Of a stretch of 64,000 nt of DNA, positions 44,032 through 52,743 are shown one piece after another. The number at the start of each line of letters is the position of its first letter. The first letter of the stretch is position 1. Source of the DNA: Actinomadura meyerae (GTDB lineage Bacteria; Actinomycetota; Actinomycetes; Streptosporangiales; Streptosporangiaceae); assembly GCF_900188445.1 (NCBI RefSeq), contig NZ_FZOR01000005.1, forward strand, positions 222,564 through 286,563, read 5' to 3'. The translations under genes and the position numbers were made by a program. The notes beneath the pieces were generated by a model, which ran no database searches, was not told where the DNA came from, and saw only the letters and a list, made by a program, of their open reading frames with translations.

Positions 44032-45957
44032 TCAGGAGGGGGCGTGCTGAAGGGCGGTGGCCACGTCCCAGAGGCGGACGGCGCTTCCGAGCCCGGCCGT
44101 GGCGAGGGTCTTGCCGTCCGGGCTGAACGTCACCGCGTCGACCGAGCCCGGATGGCCGGTGAGGCGACCCACGGGCTTGCGGGTGGTGACGTCCCAGAGC
44201 CGCACCGTCCTGTCCATGCTCCCGCTCGCGAGGAGCTTGCCGTCCGGGCTGAACGCGACCGCGGCGACCCCGCTCGTATGGCCGGTGAGGGGACGGCCGC
44301 GCTGCGTGCGGGTGGCCGAGTCCCACATCCGTAGAGCGTTGTCGCCGGTCAGGCCGGCCGTGGCGAAGGTCTTGCCGTCGGGGCTGAACGCCAGCCCGCC
44401 GACCGCGCCGGTGTCGTCCTTGAGCCGCCGGTAGCGGACGGGCCGGACGGTCAGGTCCCAGCAGTGCACCTCGTCGCCGGCGGCCGCGGCCGCGGTGACC
44501 AGAGTCTCGCCGTCCGGGCTGAACACCACCGAGCCGACGACGCCGCTGTGCACGAGAGAGTCATCCATGGGTCTGCGGGTGCGGGCGTCCCACAGCACCA
44601 CATAGTTGCCGCCGCCGGTGGCGAACATCCTGCCGTCCTGGCTGAACGCCACGGCACCGACGATGTCGGTGTGCTCGGTGAGGGGCTTGCCGACGGGAGC
44701 GCGCGTCGCCACGTCCCACATCCGCACCGTCGAGTCCTCGCCGCCGGTGACCAGGATCTTGCCGTCCGGGCTGAACGCGAGCGAGTAGGCGCCCTGCGTG
44801 TGGCCGGTGAGCGGCTGCCCGAGGGGTGCGCGCGTGGCGACGTCCCAGAGCCGCACCGTCTTGTCCTGGCTCGCGGTGGCCAGGGTCTTGCCGTCCGGAC
44901 TGAACACCACCGCGTTCACCGCGGCCGTATGCCCCGTGAGGGCATGCCCGGAGTAGGCGGCGACAGAGGCGGTGGGCTTCTGCGTCGGTTTCTCGGATCT
45001 GTCGTCGCGGGTGAGGAGGTACCCCACCGGGACGGCCAGGATGGCGGCGGCGGTGCCCGCGGCCGCCAGGAGGGTGCGGCGCGAGAACTCGGGAAGCGGC
45101 GGAGCGACGACCGGATCAGCTACGTCCGGGGTGGGCGGCGCGGTGTCCAGCGCGGCGAGTGCTTCGGCGACGGCCTTGGCGGTCGGACGTTCCCGGGGGT
45201 CGAGGCGCAGCATGTCGTGCAGCAGCGGCGCCAGCCGCCGGGCCCGCCGCAATGGCGCATACCTGCCCTGGGAGACGGCCAGGAGCAGCGCCGCGACGCT
45301 CGTTCCGGTGAACGCGGGACGGCCTTCGACGGCCGCGTACAGGGTGGCGCCGAGCGACCAGATGTCGGACGCGGCCGTGGCCTCGCGGTCGTGGACCTGC
45401 TCGGGCGACAGGTAAGCCGGGGTGCCGACCAGGGCGCCGGTGGCGGTCAGGGTGGTCTCGCCCGCGACGGCCGCGATCCCGAAGTCGGTGAGCACCGCCC
45501 GCCGGCCCTCCAGCAGGATGTTGCCGGGCTTGATGTCGCGATGCACGATCCCCGCCTCATGGGCGACGGCGACCGCCTGGGCGATCTGCGCGCCGACGCG
45601 GGCGGCCTCCGCCTCGTCCAGCGGGCCGTCCACCGCGATGGCGTCGGCGAGCGAGCGGCCCCGGACCAGCTCCATGACGATCCAGGGCAGCCCCTCGCCG
45701 TCATGGAACTGGTCATGGACGGTGATGACGCCGGGGTGGTGGAGTCTCCCGACCGACCGCGCCTCCCGCTCCATGCGCGCGACCAGTTGCTCGCGCACAC
45801 CGGCCTCCAGGTTCAGCGGCAGCTTGAGCTGCTTCAGCGCGACGTCCCGGCGCATCCGCTCGTCGTGCGCGCGCCAGACGGCGCCCATGCCGCCCTCACC
45901 CAGCACCTCGACCAAGCGGTACCGGTCGAGGACGACATCCCCCGCTTCGCGCGCCAC
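44032..45957 (-). CDS. Serine/threonine protein kinase with WD40 repeat sensor
   Basis: A 641-residue membrane kinase. The N-terminal Hanks-type kinase shows LGEGGMGAVW, ALKQL (K42), VHRDIKPGN (D141), DFG (158-160) and GTPAYLSPEQ. A single membrane helix lies near residues 295-315. About seven WD40 repeats follow outside the membrane, each near FSPDGKTLATASQDKTVRLWD. The extracytoplasmic propeller may bind a ligand or protein and control phosphorylation. It appears monocistronic. Confidence 0.96.
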   Translation of the reverse strand: MAREAGDVVLDRYRLVEVLGEGGMGAVWRAHDERMRRDVALKQLKLPLNLEAGVREQLVARMEREARSVGRLHHPGVITVHDQFHDGEGLPWIVMELVRGRSLADAIAVDGPLDEAEAARVGAQIAQAVAVAHEAGIVHRDIKPGNILLEGRRAVLTDFGIAAVAGETTLTATGALVGTPAYLSPEQVHDREATAASDIWSLGATLYAAVEGRPAFTGTSVAALLLAVSQGRYAPLRRARRLAPLLHDMLRLDPRERPTAKAVAEALAALDTAPPTPDVADPVVAPPLPEFSRRTLLAAAGTAAAILAVPVGYLLTRDDRSEKPTQKPTASVAAYSGHALTGHTAAVNAVVFSPDGKTLATASQDKTVRLWDVATRAPLGQPLTGHTQGAYSLAFSPDGKILVTGGEDSTVRMWDVATRAPVGKPLTEHTDIVGAVAFSQDGRMFATGGGNYVVLWDARTRRPMDDSLVHSGVVGSVVFSPDGETLVTAAAAAGDEVHCWDLTVRPVRYRRLKDDTGAVGGLAFSPDGKTFATAGLTGDNALRMWDSATRTQRGRPLTGHTSGVAAVAFSPDGKLLASGSMDRTVRLWDVTTRKPVGRLTGHPGSVDAVTFSPDGKTLATAGLGSAVRLWDVATALQHAPS

Positions 45958-46014
45958 AGCGGCACACTAACGGCAGGGCACCGCGCCGGGGTACCGTCCG
46001 CCGAACAACCGCGA

Positions 46015-46764
46015 TCAGGGCACCACCGCGCGGGCTATCGGCATGAAGGTCGGCGCCGCGTCCGCGGTCAGGAACTCCTGGACGAGGGCGCGCACCTTGC
46101 CGGGATGCTCCATCAGCAGCAGGTGGCTGGCGTTCGGGAGGACGGCCAGTTCGGCGTTGGGGAAGGCCCGGTAGAGCGCCACCGTGTGGTCGAGGGTGAC
46201 CAGGTCGTCGTCGCCCGCCAGGACGAGCGTCCGGCAGGTCACGGCGCGCAGCTCGGACGGATCGAGCGGCGGCTCGGTCGCGGCGGCGTCGGCGATCTTG
46301 CGGAGGACGACCGGGAAGTGGTCGCGCCCGTCCGGCGACACCTCCGCGTAGGCGTCCACGAGAGGGGCGGGCGGTTCCCCGTCCGCGGACGGCTTGTAGA
46401 TCATCCCGTCCAGGTCGTAGGCCGTGCTGATCAGTACGAGCCGCTCGACCAGGTCGGGGCGGCGCATGGCGACCATGAGCGCGACCGTCCCGCCGGCGCT
46501 GTAGCCGACGAGCCGGGACGGCCCGCCGACGGTCCGCTCCAGGAAGGCGACGGTGTCCCGCACCATCAGGTCCATCGTGATCGGGCCGGGCGCGTCGGGC
46601 GTGCGGCCGTGGCCGCGCCGGTCGGGCAGGTAGAGCCGGAACGCGCCGGCCAGGCCGTCGAGGTTGCCGGTGAAGCAGCGCCCGTCGGTCAGGCCGCCGT
46701 GCAGGAGCACCACCGGGTCGCCCGCGCCGCGCTCGTCATGCCACATGTCAATGATGTCGTTCAT
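46015..46764 (-). CDS. Alpha/beta hydrolase
   Basis: A 249-residue alpha/beta-fold hydrolase. VVLLHGGLTDGRCF gives the oxyanion loop, VGYSAGGTVALMVAM the nucleophile elbow, VLAGDDDLVTLDH the acid and PNASHLLLMEHP the histidine. It is most like small esterase or cofactor-free dioxygenase-type members. It begins 3 bases after the sigma factor stop and is therefore probably controlled with it; the substrate is unknown. Confidence 0.92.
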   Translation of the reverse strand: MNDIIDMWHDERGAGDPVVLLHGGLTDGRCFTGNLDGLAGAFRLYLPDRRGHGRTPDAPGPITMDLMVRDTVAFLERTVGGPSRLVGYSAGGTVALMVAMRRPDLVERLVLISTAYDLDGMIYKPSADGEPPAPLVDAYAEVSPDGRDHFPVVLRKIADAAATEPPLDPSELRAVTCRTLVLAGDDDLVTLDHTVALYRAFPNAELAVLPNASHLLLMEHPGKVRALVQEFLTADAAPTFMPIARAVVP

Positions 46765-46767
46765 GCC

Positions 46768-47700
46768 TCATATACGGGACGGCGTCTCTGGAGTCATCGG
46801 CAGGCCGAACATCGGGAACAGGGACGGGTCCAGGAAGGTCGTCATCCCGGCGAGCAGGCCGTCCCGGGCGTCGTGGACGATCAGGCCGAAGGCCCGCCCG
46901 TCGCGGTACTGCGCGAAGGCCGGGGAGCCGTTCGCCGCCGTCCGGACGAGCCGGTCGCCCGCGCACGCGCCGCCCGCGCCCACCAGCGCCGCCCGGATCG
47001 CGTCCCGGCCGCGGAGCCACCAGGCGAACGGCGGCATCGACATGGTGGCGTCCTCGTGCAGCAGCGAGACCAGGCCGTCGACGTCGTAGGAGGTGAACGC
47101 CTCGACGTACCGTTCGAGGAGAGCTTCGTCGACGCCGCCGCCGGGCGCGCGGCGCTCGGACATGGTGGCGCGTGCCCGCTGCAGGGCGCTGTTGACCGCG
47201 GCCGCTGTGGTGCCGAGCAGCCCGGCCACCTCGTCCGCCGACCAGCACAGCACCTCGCGCAGGATGAGCACCGCCCGCTGCCGCGGCGGCAGGGCTTGCA
47301 GTGCGGCGACGAACGCCAGCCGGATCGTCTCGCGGGCGGCGGCGAGCTCGGCGGGGTCGCCCTCCCCGGGCAGGACGAGCCGGTCGGGGACGGGCTGCAC
47401 GAACGCACCGGGCCCGAGCGGCGCGCCGAGGGACACGCCGGGCGCCGCCGCCGGGCCGAGGTCCATGGCCTGCGCGCGCCGCTGGACGCTGCGCGCCATG
47501 TCGAGGCAGACGTTCGCGGCGATCCGGTGCAGCCAGGTGCGCAGGCCCGCCCTGCGCTCGTCGAAGCGGTCGGCGTTCTTCCACGCGCGCAGGAACGTCT
47601 CCTGGACGGCGTCCTCCGCCTCGGCGGCACTGGCGAGCATGCGGTAGCAGAACCCGGTCAGCTCCACCCGGTGCTCTTCCAGCCGCTGCTCGAAGGCCAT
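46768..47700 (-). CDS. ECF RNA polymerase sigma factor with C-terminal SnoaL-like domain
   Basis: A 310-residue sigma factor. Region 2 (LTGFCYRMLASAAEAEDAVQETFLRAWKN) and region 4 (LPPRQRAVLILREVLCWSADEVAGLLGTTAAAVNSALQRARA) are intact. The final ~120 residues form a SnoaL/NTF2-like domain (VEAFTSYDVDGLVSLLHEDATMSMPPF). ECF groups with such extensions use them in place of an anti-sigma factor. The co-transcribed hydrolase and divergent YCII protein may be targets. Confidence 0.94.
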   Translation of the reverse strand: MAFEQRLEEHRVELTGFCYRMLASAAEAEDAVQETFLRAWKNADRFDERRAGLRTWLHRIAANVCLDMARSVQRRAQAMDLGPAAAPGVSLGAPLGPGAFVQPVPDRLVLPGEGDPAELAAARETIRLAFVAALQALPPRQRAVLILREVLCWSADEVAGLLGTTAAAVNSALQRARATMSERRAPGGGVDEALLERYVEAFTSYDVDGLVSLLHEDATMSMPPFAWWLRGRDAIRAALVGAGGACAGDRLVRTAANGSPAFAQYRDGRAFGLIVHDARDGLLAGMTTFLDPSLFPMFGLPMTPETPSRI

Positions 47701-47744
47701 CCGGCCACCTTAGGCCGCCCTCCGGCGGGCGGGATACTGGCGCG

Positions 47745-48296
47745 ATGGAATTCTTCGTCTACCACCGGGACCGGCCGGGCTCCCTGCCGCTGCGCATGGA
47801 ACTGCTGGAGGACCACTGGTCCTACATGGACGGGTACGCGACGGAGATGATCGCCCGGGGCCCCACCCTCGCGGACGACGGCGACACGCCCACCGGCAGC
47901 GTCCACATCGTCGACCTGCCCGGCCCCGCCGAGGCCCGCGCGTTCGCGTTCGGCGAGCCCGGCTGGCAGGCCGGCGCGTACCGGGACGTGCTGGTGCGCC
48001 GGTGGCGGAACCTGCTGGGCCGCACCATGTGGGACTTCCCCGGCGGGCGCGAGGGCGGTGACCGCTTCCTGGTGCTCGGACTCGGCTCCGGGCCGGGCGC
48101 CGACCTCGCCGTCCCGCCCGGACGGGACGGCGACCTGGTCGCCTACGGGCCGCTGCTGTCCGACGACGGCACCGCCTGGCTCGGGACGGCGGCGCTCGTC
48201 CGCGCCGAGGACGAGGACGCGGCGCGCACCGTCCTCACCCCGGAGGCGTATGCCGCCGTCGACGTCCACCCCTGGGAGTTCGGCGGGCGCCGCTGA
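47745..48296 (+). CDS. YCII-related domain protein
   Basis: A 183-residue protein. The first half (MEFFVYHRDRPGSLPLR, LLEDHWSYMDGYATEMIARGPTLADDG, VHIVDLPGPAEARAFAFGEP) is a YCII fold. The second half repeats parts of the same pattern (DLVAYGPLLSDDG, GTAALVRAEDEDAAR), so this looks like a tandem YCII pair. The ATG at 47745 has a GGATACT motif 12 bases upstream and no ribosome site, which fits leaderless transcription. It is divergent from the ECF sigma factor gene; YCII proteins are frequent ECF neighbours. Confidence 0.85.
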   Translation: MEFFVYHRDRPGSLPLRMELLEDHWSYMDGYATEMIARGPTLADDGDTPTGSVHIVDLPGPAEARAFAFGEPGWQAGAYRDVLVRRWRNLLGRTMWDFPGGREGGDRFLVLGLGSGPGADLAVPPGRDGDLVAYGPLLSDDGTAWLGTAALVRAEDEDAARTVLTPEAYAAVDVHPWEFGGRR

Positions 48297-48315
48297 CGGA
48301 CGCCGCCGCCGAGCG

Positions 48316-49257
48316 TCAGAAGGCGGCGGAGTGGGCGGGCTGGCGGCGCCGCCCTGCCTTCGTGCCGTGCTCCTCGGCCGGACCGGCCGGGACGCCCACC
48401 GGAGGCATCCGGACCTCGATGCGGCCGTTCTCGATCCGCGTCTCGTAGGAGGGCTGCGGCATGCTGGCGGGGCCGCGCACGATGCCGCCGTCCGAGAACC
48501 GGAACGTGCTGCCGTGCCAGGGGCAGGTGACGCAGCCCTGCTCGAACGTCCCCTCGTCGAGCGGGCCGCCCATGTGGCTGCAGACGGAGTCGATGGCGTA
48601 CACCTTGCCGTCCATGCGGTGGAGCAGGATCTCCACACCGCCCACCTCCGCCGTGCGGTGCTGGCCCTCGGCCAGCTCGTGCTCGCCGAGCACCGGCGTC
48701 CACTCCTCCGGGCCGTGCTCCCACGCGTGGCGGTTGACGTTGACGCCCTGCGCGAACGACAGGTGGCCGCCGAGGTAGGCGCCGACCGACATCATGCCCA
48801 GCCCGGCGTACCCGAGCGCCTTGCCCGCGCGGCGGTCGCCCTTCATGCGCATGACGAGCGACGCGATGTACAGCGAGAGCGCCACGCTGTTGCTGAGGGC
48901 GTGCACGAAGCCGACGCGCCGCTCCTCGCCGAGCGTGTCGCTCCAGTCGTTCAGCCCGCTGAGCGCGGTGGGCACCGACGCGGCGATGCCCGTCCCGACG
49001 AGCAGGTCCGCGGACGGTTCGGCGTCGCAGCCGCCGACGGCGTCCAGCAGCCCGGCCATGGTCCACGCGCCGATCGGCACGTCGCTGAGGGTGGGATGGA
49101 GCGGATGACCGAGGTTCGTCCCGCTGAGCGTGTTGCGGACGGGACGCGGCCGCACCGCCTTCTGGACCAGCTTGGCCACCGGTTTCGCGGCCCCGTCGAG
49201 CGATTTCGCCCGCTCCAGCCGGTGCACCATCTTCTGCGGCATCCTCATCACGATCAT
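48316..49257 (-). CDS. DUF2231 membrane domain fused to a Rieske iron-sulfur domain
   Basis: A 313-residue protein. Residues ~45-165 form a DUF2231 membrane region with four helices (GHPLHPTLSDVPIGAWTMAGLLDAV at its start). Residues ~185-285 are a Rieske domain with CSHMGG (C226, H228) and CPWHGS (C245, H248) binding a 2Fe-2S cluster. The tail is basic. It likely passes electrons at the membrane, but no oxygenase or quinone partner is nearby. Confidence 0.93.
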   Translation of the reverse strand: MIVMRMPQKMVHRLERAKSLDGAAKPVAKLVQKAVRPRPVRNTLSGTNLGHPLHPTLSDVPIGAWTMAGLLDAVGGCDAEPSADLLVGTGIAASVPTALSGLNDWSDTLGEERRVGFVHALSNSVALSLYIASLVMRMKGDRRAGKALGYAGLGMMSVGAYLGGHLSFAQGVNVNRHAWEHGPEEWTPVLGEHELAEGQHRTAEVGGVEILLHRMDGKVYAIDSVCSHMGGPLDEGTFEQGCVTCPWHGSTFRFSDGGIVRGPASMPQPSYETRIENGRIEVRMPPVGVPAGPAEEHGTKAGRRRQPAHSAAF

Positions 49258-49433
49258 CCCGGCCTCCCCAAGGCACGACTGACGCTGCTCCTGCTAGTCG
49301 CCTCTCTATCCCAGGGGAATGCCGCAAAACGTCCGCTCGTGACCGGTCGGCCCGGTCCCGGGGCCGGGTGGTCACCTTCGAGGCGTCCGGCTCGTCATCC
49401 GGGTGATGACGTCGACGAGAGGTTGCATGACGT

Positions 49434-49574
49434 GATCCGCCGTACCGTTCGTCTCCCCCCTCCGGCGTCGCCCTCGCCGCGGGGCTGCTCGCCGCCGTCC
49501 TCGTCCCGCGCCGCCCGGCCCCGGCCCCGGATCCCGAGGCGGGCGTCCCCGCGCCGGAAACCGTCGTACGCTGA
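49434..49574 (+). pseudogene. Relic of a membrane transporter C terminus
   Basis: An open stretch without start codon, beginning just after an in-frame TGA, encodes GVALAAGLLAAVLVPRRPAP and a proline-rich tail ending in ETVVR-stop. A final membrane helix followed by such a tail is typical of DHA2-type MFS exporters. The rest of the gap 49258-49602 holds nothing recognisable. Confidence 0.45.
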
Positions 49575-49602
49575 ATCCGCCGGTGACGGACGGGAGGCTG
49601 CG

Positions 49603-50274
49603 GTGACGGAGACGACCGTGGGCGAGGTGATGGCCGAACTCGCCGAGCTCGACGACCCGAAGATCCGCGCGGTGAACGAGAAGCACGGCGACGACCACGG
49701 CGTGAACCTCGGCAAGCTCCGCGCGATCGCGAAGCGGCTGAAGACGCGGCAGGATCTCGCGGGCGGGCTGTGGGAGACGGGCGACTCCGCGGCGCGGCTG
49801 CTGGCGCTGCTGATCTGCCGCCCGAAGGCGTTCGAGCGCGACCGGCTGGACGCCATGCTGCGCGAGGCCCGCACCCCCAAGGTGCACGACTGGCTCGTGA
49901 ACTACGTGGTGAAGAAGAGCCCGCACGCCGAGGACCTGCGCCTCGCCTGGTTCGCCGACCCGGACCCCGCGGTCGCGAGCGCGGGCTGGGCGCTGACCAC
50001 CGAGCGCGTGGCGAAGAAGCCGGCCGGGCTCGACCTGTCCGGGCTGCTCGACATCATCGAGGCGCGGATGAAGGACGCCCCGGAGCGGCTCCAGTGGGCG
50101 ATGAACCACTGCCTGGCGCAGATCGGGATCGACCACCCCGAGCACCGCGCCCGCGCGATCGGCATCGGGGAGCGGCTCGAGGTCCTGAAGGACTACCCGA
50201 CTCCCCCGGGCTGCACGTCCCCGTTCGCCCCCATCTGGATCAACGAGATCGTGCGCCGGCGTCAGGACGCGTAG
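49603..50274 (+). CDS. DNA alkylation repair enzyme-like HEAT protein
   Basis: A 223-residue all-helical protein starting at GTG 49603 behind GGGAGG. Motifs such as MAELAELDDPKIRAVNEKHG, LWETGDSAARLLALLICRP, VHDWLVNYVVKKSPH and LQWAMNHCLAQIGIDHPEHR match the AlkD/DNA-alkylation-repair HEAT-like family. AlkD-type glycosylases remove 3- and 7-alkylpurines, although distant members may not be glycosylases. The 3' end overlaps the convergent UbiA gene by 35 bases. Confidence 0.85.
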   Translation: MTETTVGEVMAELAELDDPKIRAVNEKHGDDHGVNLGKLRAIAKRLKTRQDLAGGLWETGDSAARLLALLICRPKAFERDRLDAMLREARTPKVHDWLVNYVVKKSPHAEDLRLAWFADPDPAVASAGWALTTERVAKKPAGLDLSGLLDIIEARMKDAPERLQWAMNHCLAQIGIDHPEHRARAIGIGERLEVLKDYPTPPGCTSPFAPIWINEIVRRRQDA

Positions 50275-51301
50275 GCGGCGCCGGAGGGGTCGCACGCTCG
50301 CTCGCTCCGGCCCTGTCGAAGGGGTACCGGGTGGACGTGATGACCGGGCCCCGGCGGGCCATGACGACGGCCAGGTAGAGCATGCCCGCGGTGAGGGTGC
50401 CCATCACTCCCGCATAGGACCACGCACTCCAGTGGGCATCGCTGACGCCCAGGTGGACGAGGAGGACGAGGACGATGCCGCGTCCGACGATGGCGAGCGC
50501 GGCGATGAGGTGGTCGTCGCGGTGCGGGCCCCGTCCGGTCGAGAGGGCGCGCAGGAGCAGCAGCGCGGCGGCGAGGAGCGCGGCGTTCGCGACGACCAGG
50601 GGGACGGCCGGGTCGCGGACGGACGCGACCAGCAGGACCGTCCCGGCAGTCCAGCAGAAGGCGCTGAACACGCAGGTCCAGCGGCGGCCGTGCCGGACCA
50701 GGAAGGTGCGCTTGCCGAACATCTCGTCGCCGCGGACATCGCGGAAGTCCTTGAGCAGGATCCGGCCGATGAACCCGACATAGAGCCCCGCGAGCAGCAG
50801 CAGGTCGCCCTTCCGCAGCGTTTCCCGCACCGCGAACATCCCGGTCAGGTAAGGGACGGCGACGTAGCAGGCGGGCAGCACGAGGGGAGCCACCACGCCG
50901 CGGGCGGACAGCCGTGCGGGTCTCAGCGAATAGGCGGCGCTGATCGCCAGCCCGGCCGCGGCGGCCACGATGGCCGGCCAGTGCAGGGTGAGGCTCGCCG
51001 CCAGTGACAGGACGGCGGCGGTGGCAGCGGCCACGACCATGTCGCGGCGGTACGCGGTGCCGGTCACCAGCGGACGTCCCCGATCGCCGGGCAGGTTCAC
51101 CCTGTCGATGAGCACGTCGGCGAGGTCATTGCAGGCCACCGAGAACACCAGGAACCCGAAGACCACGACGAGCGCCCGCAGCAGGTGGACGCGGTCTTCG
51201 CCGTGCCCGGCCTGGGCCAGTCCGGTGGCGGTGAACATCGCCAGCAGCACGATGACGGGCGGGCGCGCCAACCGGACCATCAGGAGCAGCCGCCGGATCA
51301 T
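50240..51301 (-). CDS. UbiA-family prenyltransferase
   Basis: A 353-residue integral membrane enzyme. The first Asp-rich site is CNDLADVLIDRVNLPGDRGRPL and the second is LKDFRDVRGDEMFGKRT; seven to nine hydrophobic helices surround them. UbiA enzymes attach prenyl chains to aromatic or sugar acceptors in quinone, heme, lipid or arabinan pathways. No partner gene indicates the acceptor. Its start overlaps the stop of a 50-residue membrane peptide gene (ATGA). Confidence 0.93.
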   Translation of the reverse strand: MIRRLLLMVRLARPPVIVLLAMFTATGLAQAGHGEDRVHLLRALVVVFGFLVFSVACNDLADVLIDRVNLPGDRGRPLVTGTAYRRDMVVAAATAAVLSLAASLTLHWPAIVAAAAGLAISAAYSLRPARLSARGVVAPLVLPACYVAVPYLTGMFAVRETLRKGDLLLLAGLYVGFIGRILLKDFRDVRGDEMFGKRTFLVRHGRRWTCVFSAFCWTAGTVLLVASVRDPAVPLVVANAALLAAALLLLRALSTGRGPHRDDHLIAALAIVGRGIVLVLLVHLGVSDAHWSAWSYAGVMGTLTAGMLYLAVVMARRGPVITSTRYPFDRAGASERATPPAPPTRPDAGARSR

Positions 51302-51450
51302 TTGTTGCTCCCGAAACTGGCCATGCCCAGGACGAAGAAGGCGAGGACGCCGACGAAGGCGAGCCCGCCGATGATCAAGCAGACCGCGGCGACGGTCGCC
51401 AGCACCGTCACCAGCAGGCGGCCCAGGTCGTACCCGGATTGTCGGCCCAT
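51298..51450 (-). CDS. 50-residue membrane peptide coupled to UbiA
   Basis: A short protein of a single long hydrophobic region (LLVTVLATVAAVCLIIGG, FVGVLAFFVLGM), likely a helical hairpin. It starts at ATG 51450 and its stop overlaps the prenyltransferase start by 4 bases, so the two are translated together. This suggests an accessory subunit or an assembly peptide. No family is recognised. Confidence 0.65.
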   Translation of the reverse strand: MGRQSGYDLGRLLVTVLATVAAVCLIIGGLAFVGVLAFFVLGMASFGSNK

Positions 51451-51601
51451 GGGCAGATCATGAGCCCGTCCGGTGGGCGGCACATGAGGGGAGGTACTCA
51501 GCGCGCATGAGTACCCGTACTCAGATTCCGGGCGCCGCGGAGGGCGGCCTGTGCGGGCCGTCCGAGGGACGCGGACGGCCCGCACGGGCCAGGGGTCCGG
51601 C

Positions 51602-52651
51602 CTACTTGAAGGCGGGCATCAGGTGCTCGTGGATGAGGCGGAGCTGCCCGTCGACGCCGGGGACGCCGGTGAGGTCGCGGCCGGTGAAGGTCTTCACCAG
51701 GCCGGGGTCGGTGATCGCGCAGATCATGTGGTTGACGCCGGTCGGCGCGATGTCGCTCTCGATCTTGGCGCGGACCTCGTCCGGGGTGCCCGCCAGCGAC
51801 AGCCGCTCGGTGATCTCGGGCGTGGTCAGCTCGATGGCCTTGGCGAGGTCGCCCGCGCCGATGGCCTCGATGACCGGGGCCATGTCGGCCGGGTCGACGC
51901 CGTTGCGCTCCAGCTGCTCGGCCGGCATCGCGGACGCGTAGAGGCCGACCATGCTGCGGGCCGCCTCCTTGGCCGCGGCCGAGTCGGGGCCGACGGCGAA
52001 CACGACCCAGGCGCCGATGTCGAGCGTCCGCCAGTCCTTGCCCGCGCGCTCGGCGCCGGCCTTGACGTGCTCGACGGCGTACTCGTACGCCTCGCGGGAG
52101 TAGCTGAGCGCGTGGTGGACGCCGTCGGACAGCTCACCGGCCGCCTCGAACGACTTCGGCCCGCGCATCGCGCCGATCTTGACGGGCAGCCGCTCCTGGA
52201 CGGGCCGGGCGAAGGTGAACAGGCCGTCGTAGGAGTAGAACTCGCCGTCGCGGGTGATGGTGCCCTCGTCCAGCAGGGTCCGGACGACGGCGACGGCCTC
52301 CTTGACCCGGGTGAGCGGCTTGGTCCTCGCCCAGTCGATCTTGTACTGGGCGAGGACGCCGAAGTTGCCGCTGCCGAGGACGACCTCGGCGCGGCCGCCG
52401 GTGAGCTCGTCCAGCGTGGCGGCGGCCTGGGCGATCAGGGACGGCTCGCGCAGCGTCACCGCGGACACCGACGGGCCGAGGCGGATCTGCGAGGTGCTCG
52501 CCGCGGCGGCGGCGAACAGCAGCCACAGGTCCTTGTGCCACGGCTCGTCGGCCGCGTACACGGCGTGGAACCCGAGCTCGTCGGCGAGCTTGATCGAGGC
52601 CAGCGACTCCGTCACGGGGTAGTCGGGGAGCATGGCGTAGCTGAACTTCAC
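51602..52651 (-). CDS. LLM-class F420-dependent oxidoreductase
   Basis: A 349-residue luciferase-like TIM-barrel protein. The N-terminal LPDYPVTESLASIKLADELGFHAVYAADE, the IRLGPSVSAVTLREP strand, VVLGSGNFGVLAQY and the later LSYSREAYEYAVEHVKAG match F420-dependent dehydrogenase/reductase members. GTG 52651 gives the usual N terminus (VKFSYAMLPD) behind CAAGGAGACA. It transfers hydride between reduced F420 and an unknown substrate. Confidence 0.9.
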   Translation of the reverse strand: MKFSYAMLPDYPVTESLASIKLADELGFHAVYAADEPWHKDLWLLFAAAAASTSQIRLGPSVSAVTLREPSLIAQAAATLDELTGGRAEVVLGSGNFGVLAQYKIDWARTKPLTRVKEAVAVVRTLLDEGTITRDGEFYSYDGLFTFARPVQERLPVKIGAMRGPKSFEAAGELSDGVHHALSYSREAYEYAVEHVKAGAERAGKDWRTLDIGAWVVFAVGPDSAAAKEAARSMVGLYASAMPAEQLERNGVDPADMAPVIEAIGAGDLAKAIELTTPEITERLSLAGTPDEVRAKIESDIAPTGVNHMICAITDPGLVKTFTGRDLTGVPGVDGQLRLIHEHLMPAFK

Positions 52652-52743
52652 GGGGGATGTCTCCTTGCCGTGCGCACCCTCGCGCACGAGTGGGGGATAG
52701 CAAGATCGTAGGTACTGGACCGTGGCGATGGGGTCACTATCCG

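Noticed and set aside
44464..47850. A 1128-codon plus-strand open frame across kinase, hydrolase and sigma-factor genes
   Set aside because: It lies opposite three well-supported genes and has the low-complexity composition of antisense frames in GC-rich DNA.
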